A DNA stretch of 64,000 nt from the NCBI RefSeq assembly GCF_040819555.1, contig NZ_CP161920.1, positions 323,501-387,500 of the forward strand, read 5' to 3'. The stretch comes from Nitratireductor sp. GISD-1A_MAKvit. Lineage in GTDB: Bacteria; Pseudomonadota; Alphaproteobacteria; Rhizobiales; Rhizobiaceae. Shown one piece after another: positions 20,801 to 29,033 of this stretch (its first letter is position 1; each line of letters starts with the position of its first letter). The notes under the pieces were generated by a model. That model ran no database searches and was not told the origin of the DNA. It saw only the letters and a list, made by a program, of their open reading frames with translations. A program made the translations under genes and the position numbers.

Positions 20801-20989
20801 ATCGCGCAGGGCGCGGGCGGCACGGCGGGTTGGCAGATAGATGGTGACATCGGCCAGTGTCAGTGGATCGCCCGTGTGCCGAAAATCCGGCACGAGCTTT
20901 CCACCGAACAGAGCTTCGACAAGCGTCTCCAGAAAGCCGACGCCGGGGGGAATGGAAAAGACGCGGCTTGTGTCTTTAGAGCGGTTCAC
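17861..20989 (-). CDS. addB: Double-strand break repair protein AddB
   Basis: Second subunit of the AddAB helicase-nuclease. At about 1042 residues it matches the alphaproteobacterial AddB family. The C-terminal nuclease domain shows RGNLFHDVLERF and EILDYKTGASPSRRQ, with the catalytic D-x-K motif. The GTG at 20989 (VNRSKDTSRVFS) is the preferred start because similarity begins there. The frame is open upstream to 21169 but that would overlap murU. It is coupled to addA by an ATGA overlap. Confidence 0.93.
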   Translation of the reverse strand: MNRSKDTSRVFSIPPGVGFLETLVEALFGGKLVPDFRHTGDPLTLADVTIYLPTRRAARALRDVLLRKLDGQSAILPVIRPLGEFDEEAALFDTEGASALDHAPPIEALDRILLLAPLVQAWKARLPGHVAALFEEGVVVPASASDSIWLARDLAGLMDEIETEEADWTKLASLAPDALAHWWQVTLEFLQIVTAHWPKLLEELDRSNPAAHRNAMLAAEAARLKAHAHKGPVIAAGSTGSIPATARLLATIAGLENGAVVLPGLDTRLDARAWEAVGDADEPSAFGHPQAGLKKLLSAMGITREEVVELGEPAPPLALRRALVSETLRPAETTDAWLENQSLAADATEGDALSGVTLVETANEREEALSIAVALRLALTDENATAALVTPDRGLARRVAVELRRFGIEADDSGGTPLADTPPATLARLLLETVFRPGEPIAMVALLKHPLLRLGLKRASVRRAAETIELVALRGGTGRPDIADLDKLFEKRWTDIERDTRKPFWFPRVNEAALAEARAVLVALVEALRPLVALRGQSGIGVPEMARATVEVLEALGRSEDGSLSDYYDGERGQAMAAFLRGLVGSETTLPFDAAEWPAVFAALIATEVVKPAMGADRRVAIWGTLEARLLHVDTMVLGGMNEGTWPAIPSSDRFMSRLMKAELSLEPPERRIGQAAHDFMMAMGTKKVVLTRAARAGDAPAVASRWLQRITAFAGKDVAETIRARGRKLIAWARLLDERPDEDFAPRPEPAPPVEARPTRFSITEIETLRRDPYAVYAKRILALVALDPLIRDPGAAERGNLFHDVLERFIKEVEDPTAPDALDRLIAIGRELFSEAGLPQDVATVWWPRFERTAASVIQWERGRAEGIARRHAEIRASAIEVAKLGLTLSGRADRIDIRSDGSAEILDYKTGASPSRRQAHTLLSPQLALEAALLQRGAFADIGPAEPGDLAYVRLKANGEVVPESILRMKDSDKTAPGMAEEAWERLGQLLAHYHKPETGYRSRVLPFREGDVDGDYDHLARVLEWSAGGDAGESGGDE

Positions 20990-21077
20990 CGTTTCATGGA
21001 AATGCCGCTCCGCTCTATCTGTCTGTTTTTCCGCATTTGTGCGGGCGTCAGGTGATTCCACCTGACTGCAAAATGCT

Positions 21078-21815
21078 TTAGCCGGCATCGCTCTTCTCGG
21101 CATGCTTTGCCACCACAGCCTCGGCGGGCGCAATGGCATCCGGCGTACCGACGGTGATCCACGCGCCATCCATTCTCATGCCGAAAAGCCGGCCCTTCGC
21201 CTCTGCTGCATCGAAATAGGCATTGAGAGACTGTGGCTCGTTGCCGGCGTCGGCAAAGATGCGCGGGTGAAGCACGATCGCGCCGGCATAGATCACCCCG
21301 CCTTCCACGCCGCGATCACGGGTGAGGCGGCCTTGTGCATCCATGCTGTAATCGGTCGAGCCGGAATGGCCCGTCGCCTGTTCGGTGTCTGCAACCATGA
21401 GGAGAATATCCATGGTCTCCGGGTCCCAGGCAAGGGCCATGCGTTCGAGATTGGACGTGCCAGTTTCAAGCCAGAACGTATCGGCGTTGAGAATGAAGAA
21501 GGGGCTTTCGCCCAGATGCGGGAGAGCGCGAATGATGCCGCCTGCCGAATCCAGAAGCCGGGCGCGCTCATCGGAGATGATGATTTGCGGTGCGGTGCGA
21601 CCCGCCAGGTGCGCCTCCATCTGATCGGCAAGGTAGTGCACATTTACCACCGCCGTTTCGACGCCAACGCGCTCCAGCATGTCGAGTGCCCGGTCGATCA
21701 GCGTGCGTCCCGCGACCTTCACCAGCGGTTTGGGCATGGTGTCGGTGATGGGGCGCATGCGCTTGCCAAGCCCGGCGGCCAGAACCATTGCCTTTTTCGG
21801 AAGTGCCACGCTCAT
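21078..21815 (-). CDS. murU: N-acetylmuramate-1-phosphate uridylyltransferase-like nucleotidyltransferase (MurU)
   Basis: A 245-residue sugar-1-phosphate nucleotidyltransferase. The signature AAGLGKRMRPITDTMPKPLV (residues about 13-32) binds the nucleotide, and FFILNADTFWL holds the metal-binding Asp. Its partner upstream is an AmgK-type kinase domain fused to TsaE, overlapping by four bases. AmgK and MurU together recycle cell-wall MurNAc to UDP-MurNAc in pseudomonads, so the same role is inferred here. The annotation could also be a general NTP-transferase, but the context favours MurU. Confidence 0.88.
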   Translation of the reverse strand: MSVALPKKAMVLAAGLGKRMRPITDTMPKPLVKVAGRTLIDRALDMLERVGVETAVVNVHYLADQMEAHLAGRTAPQIIISDERARLLDSAGGIIRALPHLGESPFFILNADTFWLETGTSNLERMALAWDPETMDILLMVADTEQATGHSGSTDYSMDAQGRLTRDRGVEGGVIYAGAIVLHPRIFADAGNEPQSLNAYFDAAEAKGRLFGMRMDGAWITVGTPDAIAPAEAVVAKHAEKSDAG

Positions 21816-23320
21816 GCCTCGTCTCCGCTCAGGAAACCGGCTTCCTCATAGAATGTGCGCAGCTCATCCAGCACCGGATGGCACATTGCGCGGCGAAGAT
21901 AGGCGCGAATGCGCGGCAGATGCTTTATGTAATATGGCTTGTGGTCGCGCTGCTCCAGCCGAACGAAGGTGCCAAGCAGCTTGGAATTGCGCTGGGTGGC
22001 GCAGATCGCATAGGCCTCGTCGAACGCCGTGCGGTCGAACGCACCCTGTTCGGCACGGGCCTCACAATAAGCCTCCACCACGGCGCGCTCCAGCTCCTCG
22101 GGCATGGTCACGCGGGCATCGAGCGCCAGCGATGCGACGTCATAGGCTGCCGGCCCGCACACCGCATCTTGCAGGTCGATCAGCCCCAGCCGGTCGAACC
22201 CTTCGCGCTCCGCCCGCCAGATCAGGTTTGGCGAATGAAAATCACGCAGAACGAGATTCTTCTCGAAGTCTTCAAGACGCGCGAACAGCCGGTTCCAGCA
22301 CTTCATATAGCCGGCGCGCTCTGCCTCGTTTGCGGGACGTCCGGCCATGAACGGCATGTACCAGTCGGTCAGAAGGCTCACCTCAATGCCGAGCGCCTCG
22401 CGATCATAGGGCGGCAGTTCGTGGATGAGCCGGTCATCGACCGGCATTTCACTCGGCCAGGCGTCGCGGTGAAGCGCTGCCAGCAGGCGCGCGGCCGCTA
22501 CATAGCGCTCGGCCACCGGCTCGCCCTCCGGCGAGAGAAAAGGTGTCTCGCCGAGATGTTCGGTCAGGAGAAGCCCGGTTTCCAGATCCTGCGCATAGAC
22601 CTCATAGGCCGAGAAACCACGCGCGCGAATGGCATTTGCCATCGCCACGGAAGCCGCGACGGACTGCGCCAGATGCGCGATCCGGCTATAGGGGCGACCG
22701 CACTCAAGCAGCGGCTCGTCGCGGCGCTCCGGCGCATTCATCAGAATGCGACGGGCACCCGTGCGGGTCGTCACGGTCTCATAGGCCCGCAGGGAGGCGT
22801 CGCCAAGAAGAAACGCCCGATGGGCGCGCTGCTCACCGGCATTGTTGAGGAAATCACGGATCGCGAAGCTGCGCTCCAGCCTCAGCATCGCTTCCTCCGG
22901 CCCCGCGATCACCGCAAGCCGTCCCTCGCCACTGTCGTGAAGCTCAAGACGGATTGCGTCTGCGAAACGACCAACCGCGCGCTCCGGCCATTCCACCAGC
23001 GCAACTCCGTCCTCCGCCATCTCGAAAAGGCCGAGCTCCTCCAGCTCGTCGGGATCACCCAGTCGATAGAGATCGAAGTGATGTACGGGGATGCGCGTTT
23101 CGTAGCTCTGCACCAGCGTGAAGGTGGGGCTGGGTACCTCCAGCTCGGGGTTTTCGGCCAGAGCACGGATGATGGAACGGGCGAGCGTGGTCTTGCCGGC
23201 ACCAAGATCGCCCTTCAGGGCCAGAATATCGCCGGCGCGCAAAGCCACGGCGATATCCTCGCCGAAAAGCGTTGTTGCGTCTTCATCCGGCAGGAAGCGT
23301 TCCAGAACGCGTGCTGTCAT
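21812..23320 (-). CDS. tsaE: Fused TsaE tRNA-modification ATPase and AmgK-like sugar kinase
   Basis: A 502-residue two-domain protein. Residues about 1-150 are TsaE, the ATPase of the threonylcarbamoyl-A37 tRNA machinery, with Walker A GDLGAGKTTLARSI and the family motif VPSPTFTLVQSYE. Residues about 165-502 are an aminoglycoside-phosphotransferase-fold kinase with NLVLRDFHSPNLIW (catalytic loop) and LGLIDLQDAVCGPAAYDV (metal-binding Asp), like AmgK, the MurNAc/GlcNAc anomeric kinase. The fusion occurs in other Hyphomicrobiales (from memory), and RefSeq names it TsaE/phosphotransferase. It lies 10 bp after divL and overlaps murU. Confidence 0.93.
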   Translation of the reverse strand: MTARVLERFLPDEDATTLFGEDIAVALRAGDILALKGDLGAGKTTLARSIIRALAENPELEVPSPTFTLVQSYETRIPVHHFDLYRLGDPDELEELGLFEMAEDGVALVEWPERAVGRFADAIRLELHDSGEGRLAVIAGPEEAMLRLERSFAIRDFLNNAGEQRAHRAFLLGDASLRAYETVTTRTGARRILMNAPERRDEPLLECGRPYSRIAHLAQSVAASVAMANAIRARGFSAYEVYAQDLETGLLLTEHLGETPFLSPEGEPVAERYVAAARLLAALHRDAWPSEMPVDDRLIHELPPYDREALGIEVSLLTDWYMPFMAGRPANEAERAGYMKCWNRLFARLEDFEKNLVLRDFHSPNLIWRAEREGFDRLGLIDLQDAVCGPAAYDVASLALDARVTMPEELERAVVEAYCEARAEQGAFDRTAFDEAYAICATQRNSKLLGTFVRLEQRDHKPYYIKHLPRIRAYLRRAMCHPVLDELRTFYEEAGFLSGDEA

Positions 23321-23329
23321 ACGGTTTGG

Positions 23330-25886
23330 CTACTCTGCGGCGACCCGCGCCTGTGTCGGCGTGGAGGGGAACCGGCAGGTTACCGTGGTTCCGCGCCCTT
23401 CGCCCGTGTCGATGTGAACCGAGCCGCCATGCAGCTCGACGAAACTCTTGACGATGGAGAGGCCAAGCCCCGCCCCGCGTCTGCGCCCGCCATTAACATG
23501 CGGCTCGAAGCGTTTGAAGATGGTTTCCAGAACATCGGGCGCCATGCCCGGGCCACCGTCGTGGACGCTGAATTCCACCGCATCGTCACTTTGTCGCGCG
23601 CAAAGGCTGATGGTGCTTTGTTCTGGTGCATAATTGGCCGCGTTCGAAAGCAGGTTGAACAGAACCTGCCGCACGCGGTTTTCGTCTGCGTGGAACACGA
23701 GTGCCGCATCGTCCATTTGCACGTCGAGGCGAATCTGGTGCTCGCGGAGGCGCTCGGTGATGAGCCCGGCCGCAGCTTCTACCATGTCGCCCACCCGCAC
23801 CTCGCCGATTTCCAGCTCCATGATGCCGGCATCGACAGTGGCAAGGTCAAGAATGTCGTTGACCACAGTGAGGAGCACGTTGGAAGAGGAGCCGATATGA
23901 TCCAGATATTCGCGCTGCTTCTGGTTCAGCGGTCCCGTCTCCGGCAGGTTCAGGAGATCGGTGAAGCCAATGATGTTTGTCAGCGGAGAGCGCAGCTCGT
24001 AGGAAACGTGCTGAACGAAATCGTTCTTCAGCTTGTCTGCCTTCTGCAGCGCGTCGTTCTTTTCCTTCAGCGCGCGTTCCACGTTCACGCTGTCGGTCAT
24101 GTCGACGAAGGTGATCATCACCTGGCCGTTGGGCAGCGGGATGGTGGCATGGCTCAACACCGAACCATTCGAAAGCTCCACCTGACCGTGCTGGCTGCGC
24201 CGCTCGTCATCGAAACCGGTGACCGAGGCGACGAAGCTGCGCCATGGACTGTCCTTGGCGAGCGGATCGCAAACCGCGCGGATGTCGGCAATGTGCGCTT
24301 CGGGCGTGACGAGCTGGTCCGGCAGATTCCAGATGCGCTGGAAAGCCGGGTTGGAAAGACGCAGGCGTCCATCCGGGGCCGAACACCGCTACACCCTCGG
24401 TGAGATTGTCGAGCGTTTCGCCCTGAACCCGCATCGCCGCATTGTAGCGGCTTTCCAGGTCGAATTTTTCCGTCAGGTTCTCGAAAACCCAGGTCACGCC
24501 GCCTTTGGGCTGCGGATTGGCGATCACGCGGATCGTGCGTCCGTCAGGCAGGTGCCACCAGTGTTCCTGCGGCTTCATGCTGCGATAGGCCGACAGGAGC
24601 CCTTCTTTCCAGCGTCGCCATTCGGGCTGTTCGGCCAGCGTGCCTTCGCTGCGCAGCCGGTCGAGCAACAGCGCGTTGTCGGGTCTGCTCTCAAGGAAGG
24701 GTGTGTCGAGGTCCCAGAGCTTCTGGAACGACTGGTTGAAGAAGCGCAGTTTCTGTTGTTCGTCGAAGATCGCCACCGCCGTGGTGAGCTGATCGAGCGT
24801 GTCGGAATGGCTCTGAACAGTGCTCTCAAACTCCCGGCGGATCGTTTCGACTTCGCTGACATCCGCGGCGATGCCTGCGGAGCCCTGGCCCCCGGTATAA
24901 TCGGTAACCGAGAAGACGCGCCTTTCACCGTGCACCACGGCGGACAGCGATTGTCGGAACACCTCGTTGGTTCCACGATTGGGGCTGGCGATCTCCTCAC
25001 GCGCCGTCATGGGAAGGAATTCGAGCTGTTCACGCAGAACCGCATCGCCGGTGGGCGCATCGACTGCCCCCGTGAAGGCCCTGTTCACCCAGGCCAATTT
25101 ACCGGCCTTGTCTCTCAGCCAGAAGGGCATATCCAGGGAATCGAGAAGCCCGAGCAGCGTCATCCGTTCGGACAGAAGGCTCTGGTGTTCGAGTTGAAGA
25201 CGCGCATGCTCTTCGCGCAGGCCCGAGAGCGCAACAAAGCGCAGGACGGTTTGATGGGCGGATTTACGCCCCTGTGCTTCCAGTGTCGTTCCGGATCGGG
25301 TTTCGATGGTCAGGTCGAAACTCTCGCCCGCCTCGCGCAGCGCCGCCAGCGCCGCGTCGAGCGCGGAGGCGGAGCGCGGCATCATCCAGCGGCCGAAGGC
25401 GAGAAAAGCCGAACGTTCGTCGGGAGCACCGCAACCGGGGGGCAGATCGCCGACAAGCGCCGGTCTGTCGGTGCCACCACCCCAGACCACGGCCCGCTGG
25501 TCCCGAAGATTGAGAAGCGCTTCGGAACGACCCAGCGCGCCGCTCAGCTCGGCAATGCGCGCACGCAGTTCCAGATTTTCAGATGCAATGCGAGCGCGCT
25601 GGCGAATAAGCCAGATGGCAGACAGAAAAGCCGCGCCCATAATGCCCGCGAAGACAGCAAGCTGAATGACATCAACCGTGTTGACCGAAATACCAGGCGC
25701 TAGTTGTGCAGTTGTTTGTGCGGCGGCCGCAGAGGGCATCGCCACACTTGTCGTCAGTGTCAGAAACCGCACCATTCCCCGCATGATGCCCGTTTTGCAC
25801 TGTCGGCCCTTAGGGCCCGTAGATCCGCCGATCAGCGGGTCCAGCCCCGGCATGTCCTGTTCCTTCTCCGCCGCTTGATCTGGCAA
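23330..25886 (-). CDS. divL: DivL-type pseudo-histidine-kinase with Tyr in place of His, apparent one-base frameshift
   Basis: Multi-PAS sensor-kinase-like protein of the cell-cycle control network. An N-terminal hydrophobic leader and a membrane segment (about residues 75-97) precede PAS-like regions. The dimerisation box reads HVSYELRSPL, with Tyr at codon 23999-24001 where kinases have the phospho-acceptor His. This substitution is the hallmark of Caulobacter DivL, which controls CckA and hence CtrA. The ATP-binding part is intact (NLLSNAANYAP, DGGPGM, GAGLGLSIV). The frame breaks after GVAVFGP because GGGGCC at 24375-24380 has one base too many; repaired length is 851 residues. The N-terminal start is uncertain. 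Confidence 0.88.
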
Positions 25887-26056
25887 GACCGCCCCTTCCT
25901 ATCGCCAGGCGCATAGCCCGGAAGGTCAACCGCCTCGCGAATCACAGCACTGTAACGCGTGAGCGAATCGCCGTGAAGAAGGGCGCGCGACAAAAATAAT
26001 GCCGGGCCAAAAGTCAATGGTCCGGCATCAATATCTTGTGTCTTGGTTAATTATTC

Positions 26057-27457
26057 TTAATAGCGGTAGTGTTCCGGCTTGAACGGGCCCTGCGGCGTTA
26101 CGCCGATATAGGAAGCCTGTTCTTCCGAAAGAACCGAAAGCTGGGCACCGAGCTTCTCAAGATGCAGGCGCGCAACCTTCTCATCGAGATGCTTCGGCAG
26201 AACATAGACTTCGTTCTTGTATTCATCGCCGCGCACGAACAGCTCGATCTGCGCCAGCACCTGGTTGGTGAAGGAGGCAGACATGACGAAGCTGGGGTGG
26301 CCGGTGGCATTGCCAAGGTTGAGAAGACGACCTTCGGACAGCAGAATCATTCGCTTGTCGTCCGGGAAGGTGATCATGTCCACCTGCGGCTTGATGTTCG
26401 TCCATTTGAGATTGCGCAGGGCTGCAACCTGAATTTCGTTGTCGAAATGGCCGATATTGCCGACGATCGCCATGTCCTTCATCTTGCGCATGTGATCGAG
26501 GGTGATGACATCCTTGTTGCCGGTCGTGGTGATCACGATGTCGGCAGTCGGCGCTGCGTCATCCAGCGTGACGACCTCAAAACCGTCCATGGCTGCCTGC
26601 AGGGCGCAGATGGGATCGACTTCCGTCACCTTCACGCGGGCACCGGCGCCGGCGAGCGACTGGGCCGAGCCCTTGCCAACATCGCCATAGCCGCAGACCA
26701 CGGCCACCTTGCCGGCCATCATCACGTCGGTTGCGCGGCGAATGCCGTCGACCAGCGATTCCTTGCACCCATACTTGTTGTCGAATTTCGACTTGGTCAC
26801 GGAATCGTTGACGTTGATTGCCGGGAAGGGGAGAAGGCCCTTCTTCTGAAGCTGGTAGAGTCGGTTGACGCCGGTGGTGGTCTCTTCCGTCACGCCCTTG
26901 ATGGCTTCCTTCTGGCGCGCGAAGAAGCCCGGCGTTGCAGCCATGCGCTTCTTGATCTGCGCGAAGAGCACTTCCTCTTCTTCGCTCTCCGGATTGGAAA
27001 GAACATCCTCGCCGGCCTCGGCGCGCGCACCGATGAGGATATACATTGTGGCGTCGCCGCCATCGTCGAGGATCATGTTGGAAGGTTCACCGTCCTTCCA
27101 CTGGAAGATCTGGTCCGTGTAGGTCCAGTATTCCTCAAGCGTCTCGCCCTTGACGGCAAAAACCGGCGTGCCGCCATCGGCAATGGCTGCGGCAGCGTGG
27201 TCCTGGGTGGAGAAGATGTTGCAGGAGGCCCAGCGCACATCCGCGCCGAGTGCCTTCAGCGTCTCGATAAGAACGGCGGTCTGGATCGTCATGTGCAGCG
27301 AGCCGGAGATGCGCGCGCCCTTGAGCGGCTTTTCCTTGCCGAACTCCTCGCGGCAGGCCATCAGACCCGGCATTTCCGTTTCGGCGATCTCGATTTCCTT
27401 GCGGCCCCAGTCGGCCAGGGAAATGTCAGCGACCACATAATCCTTGTCAGCGCTCAT
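26057..27457 (-). CDS. ahcY: Adenosylhomocysteinase
   Basis: Hydrolyses S-adenosylhomocysteine to adenosine and homocysteine, recycling the product of methyltransferases. The 466-residue protein has [16 protein letters not shown] near the N-terminus, the NAD-binding loop [20 protein letters not shown] (about 237-256) and the C-terminal KPEHYRY typical of the family. It stands alone in the leftward direction between HPr and divL. A near-perfect palindrome lies about 100 bp upstream (27560-27575) and may be its operator. Confidence 0.98.
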   Translation of the reverse strand: MSADKDYVVADISLADWGRKEIEIAETEMPGLMACREEFGKEKPLKGARISGSLHMTIQTAVLIETLKALGADVRWASCNIFSTQDHAAAAIADGGTPVFAVKGETLEEYWTYTDQIFQWKDGEPSNMILDDGGDATMYILIGARAEAGEDVLSNPESEEEEVLFAQIKKRMAATPGFFARQKEAIKGVTEETTTGVNRLYQLQKKGLLPFPAINVNDSVTKSKFDNKYGCKESLVDGIRRATDVMMAGKVAVVCGYGDVGKGSAQSLAGAGARVKVTEVDPICALQAAMDGFEVVTLDDAAPTADIVITTTGNKDVITLDHMRKMKDMAIVGNIGHFDNEIQVAALRNLKWTNIKPQVDMITFPDDKRMILLSEGRLLNLGNATGHPSFVMSASFTNQVLAQIELFVRGDEYKNEVYVLPKHLDEKVARLHLEKLGAQLSVLSEEQASYIGVTPQGPFKPEHYRY

Positions 27458-27559
27458 TGGCGTATTCTCCGATTTTCATGAATCCGGGCGCCACGAACAG
27501 CAAGCCGGGCGCGAATGCTGGCATCTGACTACCAGATCACGCCGCCGCTCACAATGGAC

Positions 27560-27575
27560 ATAAAGAAATCTTTAT
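27560..27575. promoter_or_regulatory. Palindromic operator candidate upstream of ahcY
   Basis: ATAAAGAAATCTTTAT is symmetric over seven-base arms (ATAAAGA/TCTTTAT) with a two-base centre. It lies 103 bp before the ahcY start. ArsR-family SahR regulators that sense S-adenosylhomocysteine bind palindromes before ahcY in several proteobacteria, so this is a reasonable candidate. The identity of the regulator is inference. Confidence 0.45.
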
Positions 27576-27602
27576 TCGTGCATGTGTGAAGCTTCGCGCG
27601 CC

Positions 27603-27923
27603 TCAACACTCCTCGCCGAAACGATCGGCGACCAGCGCCTGCAGGGCATCAAGCAATGCTTCGGCCTCCGGACCGCTGGCGCTGACGCGGATCCTGCATC
27701 CCGGGCTCGCCGCGAGCATCATCAGCCCCATGATCGAGGTCCCACCAACGGTGATGCCGTCCTTTTCCACCTCGACATCGGCGTCGTGGCTTTCCACCGT
27801 CTGCACGAACTTGGCGGAAGCCCGCGCATGAAGACCACGCTGATTGACGATACTGAATTCGCGTGTCAGCCCCTCCGGGGAGGAGGCCTGCGCAGAGATT
27901 TCGTTGGTCTGTGCCTCGGTCAT
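27603..27923 (-). CDS. HPr-family phosphocarrier protein of the regulatory PTS
   Basis: A 106-residue HPr-like phosphocarrier with a 20-residue N-terminal extension. RGLHARASAKFV holds the His phosphorylated in the PTS chain. GTSIMGLMML holds the Ser that HPr kinase modifies. The start overlaps the EIIA(Man) stop by four bases. Alphaproteobacteria without sugar-transport PTS keep this HPr, EIIA and HprK set for regulation, and it has been linked to ChvGI in related genomes. Called ptsH, npr or ptsO in different species. Confidence 0.93.
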   Translation of the reverse strand: MTEAQTNEISAQASSPEGLTREFSIVNQRGLHARASAKFVQTVESHDADVEVEKDGITVGGTSIMGLMMLAASPGCRIRVSASGPEAEALLDALQALVADRFGEEC

Positions 27924-28321
27924 TTTCCGCTCAGCACCTGGCTTGCAACATTGATGTATTTGCGGCCTGCCGCCTGCGCCTCTTCCAGAGCCTGCGCCAT
28001 GTCGTCATTGGCACGTGCGGAAGAAAGCTTGATGAGCATGGGCAGGTTCACCCCTGCGATCACCTCGACACGGCCCGCATCCATCACGGAGATGGCGAGG
28101 TTCGATGGCGTGCCACCGAACATGTCGGTAAGGATGATCACGCCCGCGCCGGTGTCGGCTTTGGCGACCGCATCGACAATATCGCGGCGGCGCTGCTCCA
28201 TATCGTCTTCGGCGCCGATGGAGACCGTTTCAAGATTTTCCTGATGGCCGACCACATGCTCCACGGCGTGGCGGAATTCCTCGGCCAGCTGGCCATGCGT
28301 CACCAAGACGAGCCCGATCAT
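27920..28321 (-). CDS. EIIA-Man-type PTS regulatory protein
   Basis: A 133-residue EIIA of the mannose family with the N-terminal MIGLVLVTHGQLAEEF, where the His at residue 9 is the expected phosphorylation site. TDMFGGTPSNLA is the conserved family loop. There is no IIB or IIC permease gene nearby, so the role should be regulatory rather than sugar transport. It overlaps the HPr gene and is separated from hprK by a 247-bp gap, unlike the tight spacing elsewhere in this block. Confidence 0.93.
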   Translation of the reverse strand: MIGLVLVTHGQLAEEFRHAVEHVVGHQENLETVSIGAEDDMEQRRRDIVDAVAKADTGAGVIILTDMFGGTPSNLAISVMDAGRVEVIAGVNLPMLIKLSSARANDDMAQALEEAQAAGRKYINVASQVLSGK

Positions 28322-28509
28322 CGGCGCATCATCCGACTGCTTGGTCTTGCGCTCGAACCTGTCACGCGTTTACTCCATCCACTGGCTTTGCGGTCATGCC
28401 CGCTGATCCGGTTTTTCTTCACTTAGCGTTCGAACCTTTCCGGTCCACCCTCGCTTCGACGGAAACCAAGACGCCCCAGTCTCGTCCCGCCACGCAGCAA
28501 GAGCGCTAT

Positions 28510-28536
28510 CTTGTCAACGCACAGGCCGTTGACAAG
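28510..28536. promoter_or_regulatory. 10-bp perfect hairpin between hprK and the EIIA gene
   Basis: CTTGTCAACG (28510-28519) and CGTTGACAAG (28527-28536) are exact reverse complements around a seven-base loop. No T-run follows in the hprK direction, so a simple terminator is unlikely. It could be an operator, an RNA processing site or a weak attenuator for the EIIA-HPr genes. Confidence 0.4.
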
Positions 28537-28568
28537 CCCAAATGTAAGGCGAGTCGCCTAAATAAAGT

Positions 28569-29027
28569 TCAAACAGAGGCGAAAGCCGGTCCGAAAGGTG
28601 GCAATTGAAGGATTGCGGCCAGGGCGTGGACCGCCCTTCGTGCCTGCCGTTGCGGCAATACCATGCACGGTATCGCAATGCCTTCATGGACGATCTCCGC
28701 CTCTTCGCGAAAGCGTGGTGCCTGGTCTTCATCGACAAGACGTATGGCGAGATCGATGACGGCGGCGGGCATGTGGTCCAGCCGCGCCGGGCCCAGTCCG
28801 CGCGCCTCGGCAAGGCCGGCAATCGGTTCGGGTGTCCGCACCAAAAGCCGGCCATTGCGGGCCGAGAGATAAACCTGATCGTCGGACACAAAGCAGGCAA
28901 AGATGCCAGCCGCCCTGAAAAAGGCCAGCGCCTCGAAGGCCAGCATGGTCTTGCCGCTGCCCGATGCACCCTCGATCAATATGCCGTGCCCGGCGACGAC
29001 GATTGCGGTGGCGTGCCGATTGTGCAT
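28569..29027 (-). CDS. hprK: HPr kinase/phosphorylase, short alphaproteobacterial form
   Basis: Modifies a serine of HPr. The 152-residue protein has only the catalytic domain, as in other alphaproteobacteria. The Walker A loop is EGASGSGKTMLAFEAL (about residues 19-34), and VSDDQVYL supplies the catalytic Asp region. It starts 6 bp after the chvG stop, so it is almost certainly co-transcribed with chvI-chvG. Confidence 0.93.
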   Translation of the reverse strand: MHNRHATAIVVAGHGILIEGASGSGKTMLAFEALAFFRAAGIFACFVSDDQVYLSARNGRLLVRTPEPIAGLAEARGLGPARLDHMPAAVIDLAIRLVDEDQAPRFREEAEIVHEGIAIPCMVLPQRQARRAVHALAAILQLPPFGPAFASV

Positions 29028-29033
29028 GGCAGA

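Noticed and set aside
21788..24403. An 871-residue plus-strand open frame across tsaE/amgK and divL
   Set aside because: It is antisense to two genes with clear domain motifs and shows no recognisable domain itself.
26047..26060. TTAA-N6-TTAA near the ahcY stop, upstream of divL, as a CtrA site
   Set aside because: The CtrA consensus needs seven bases between the TTAA halves; here there are six.
26069..27481. A 470-residue plus-strand open frame opposite ahcY
   Set aside because: Antisense shadow of a highly conserved enzyme gene.
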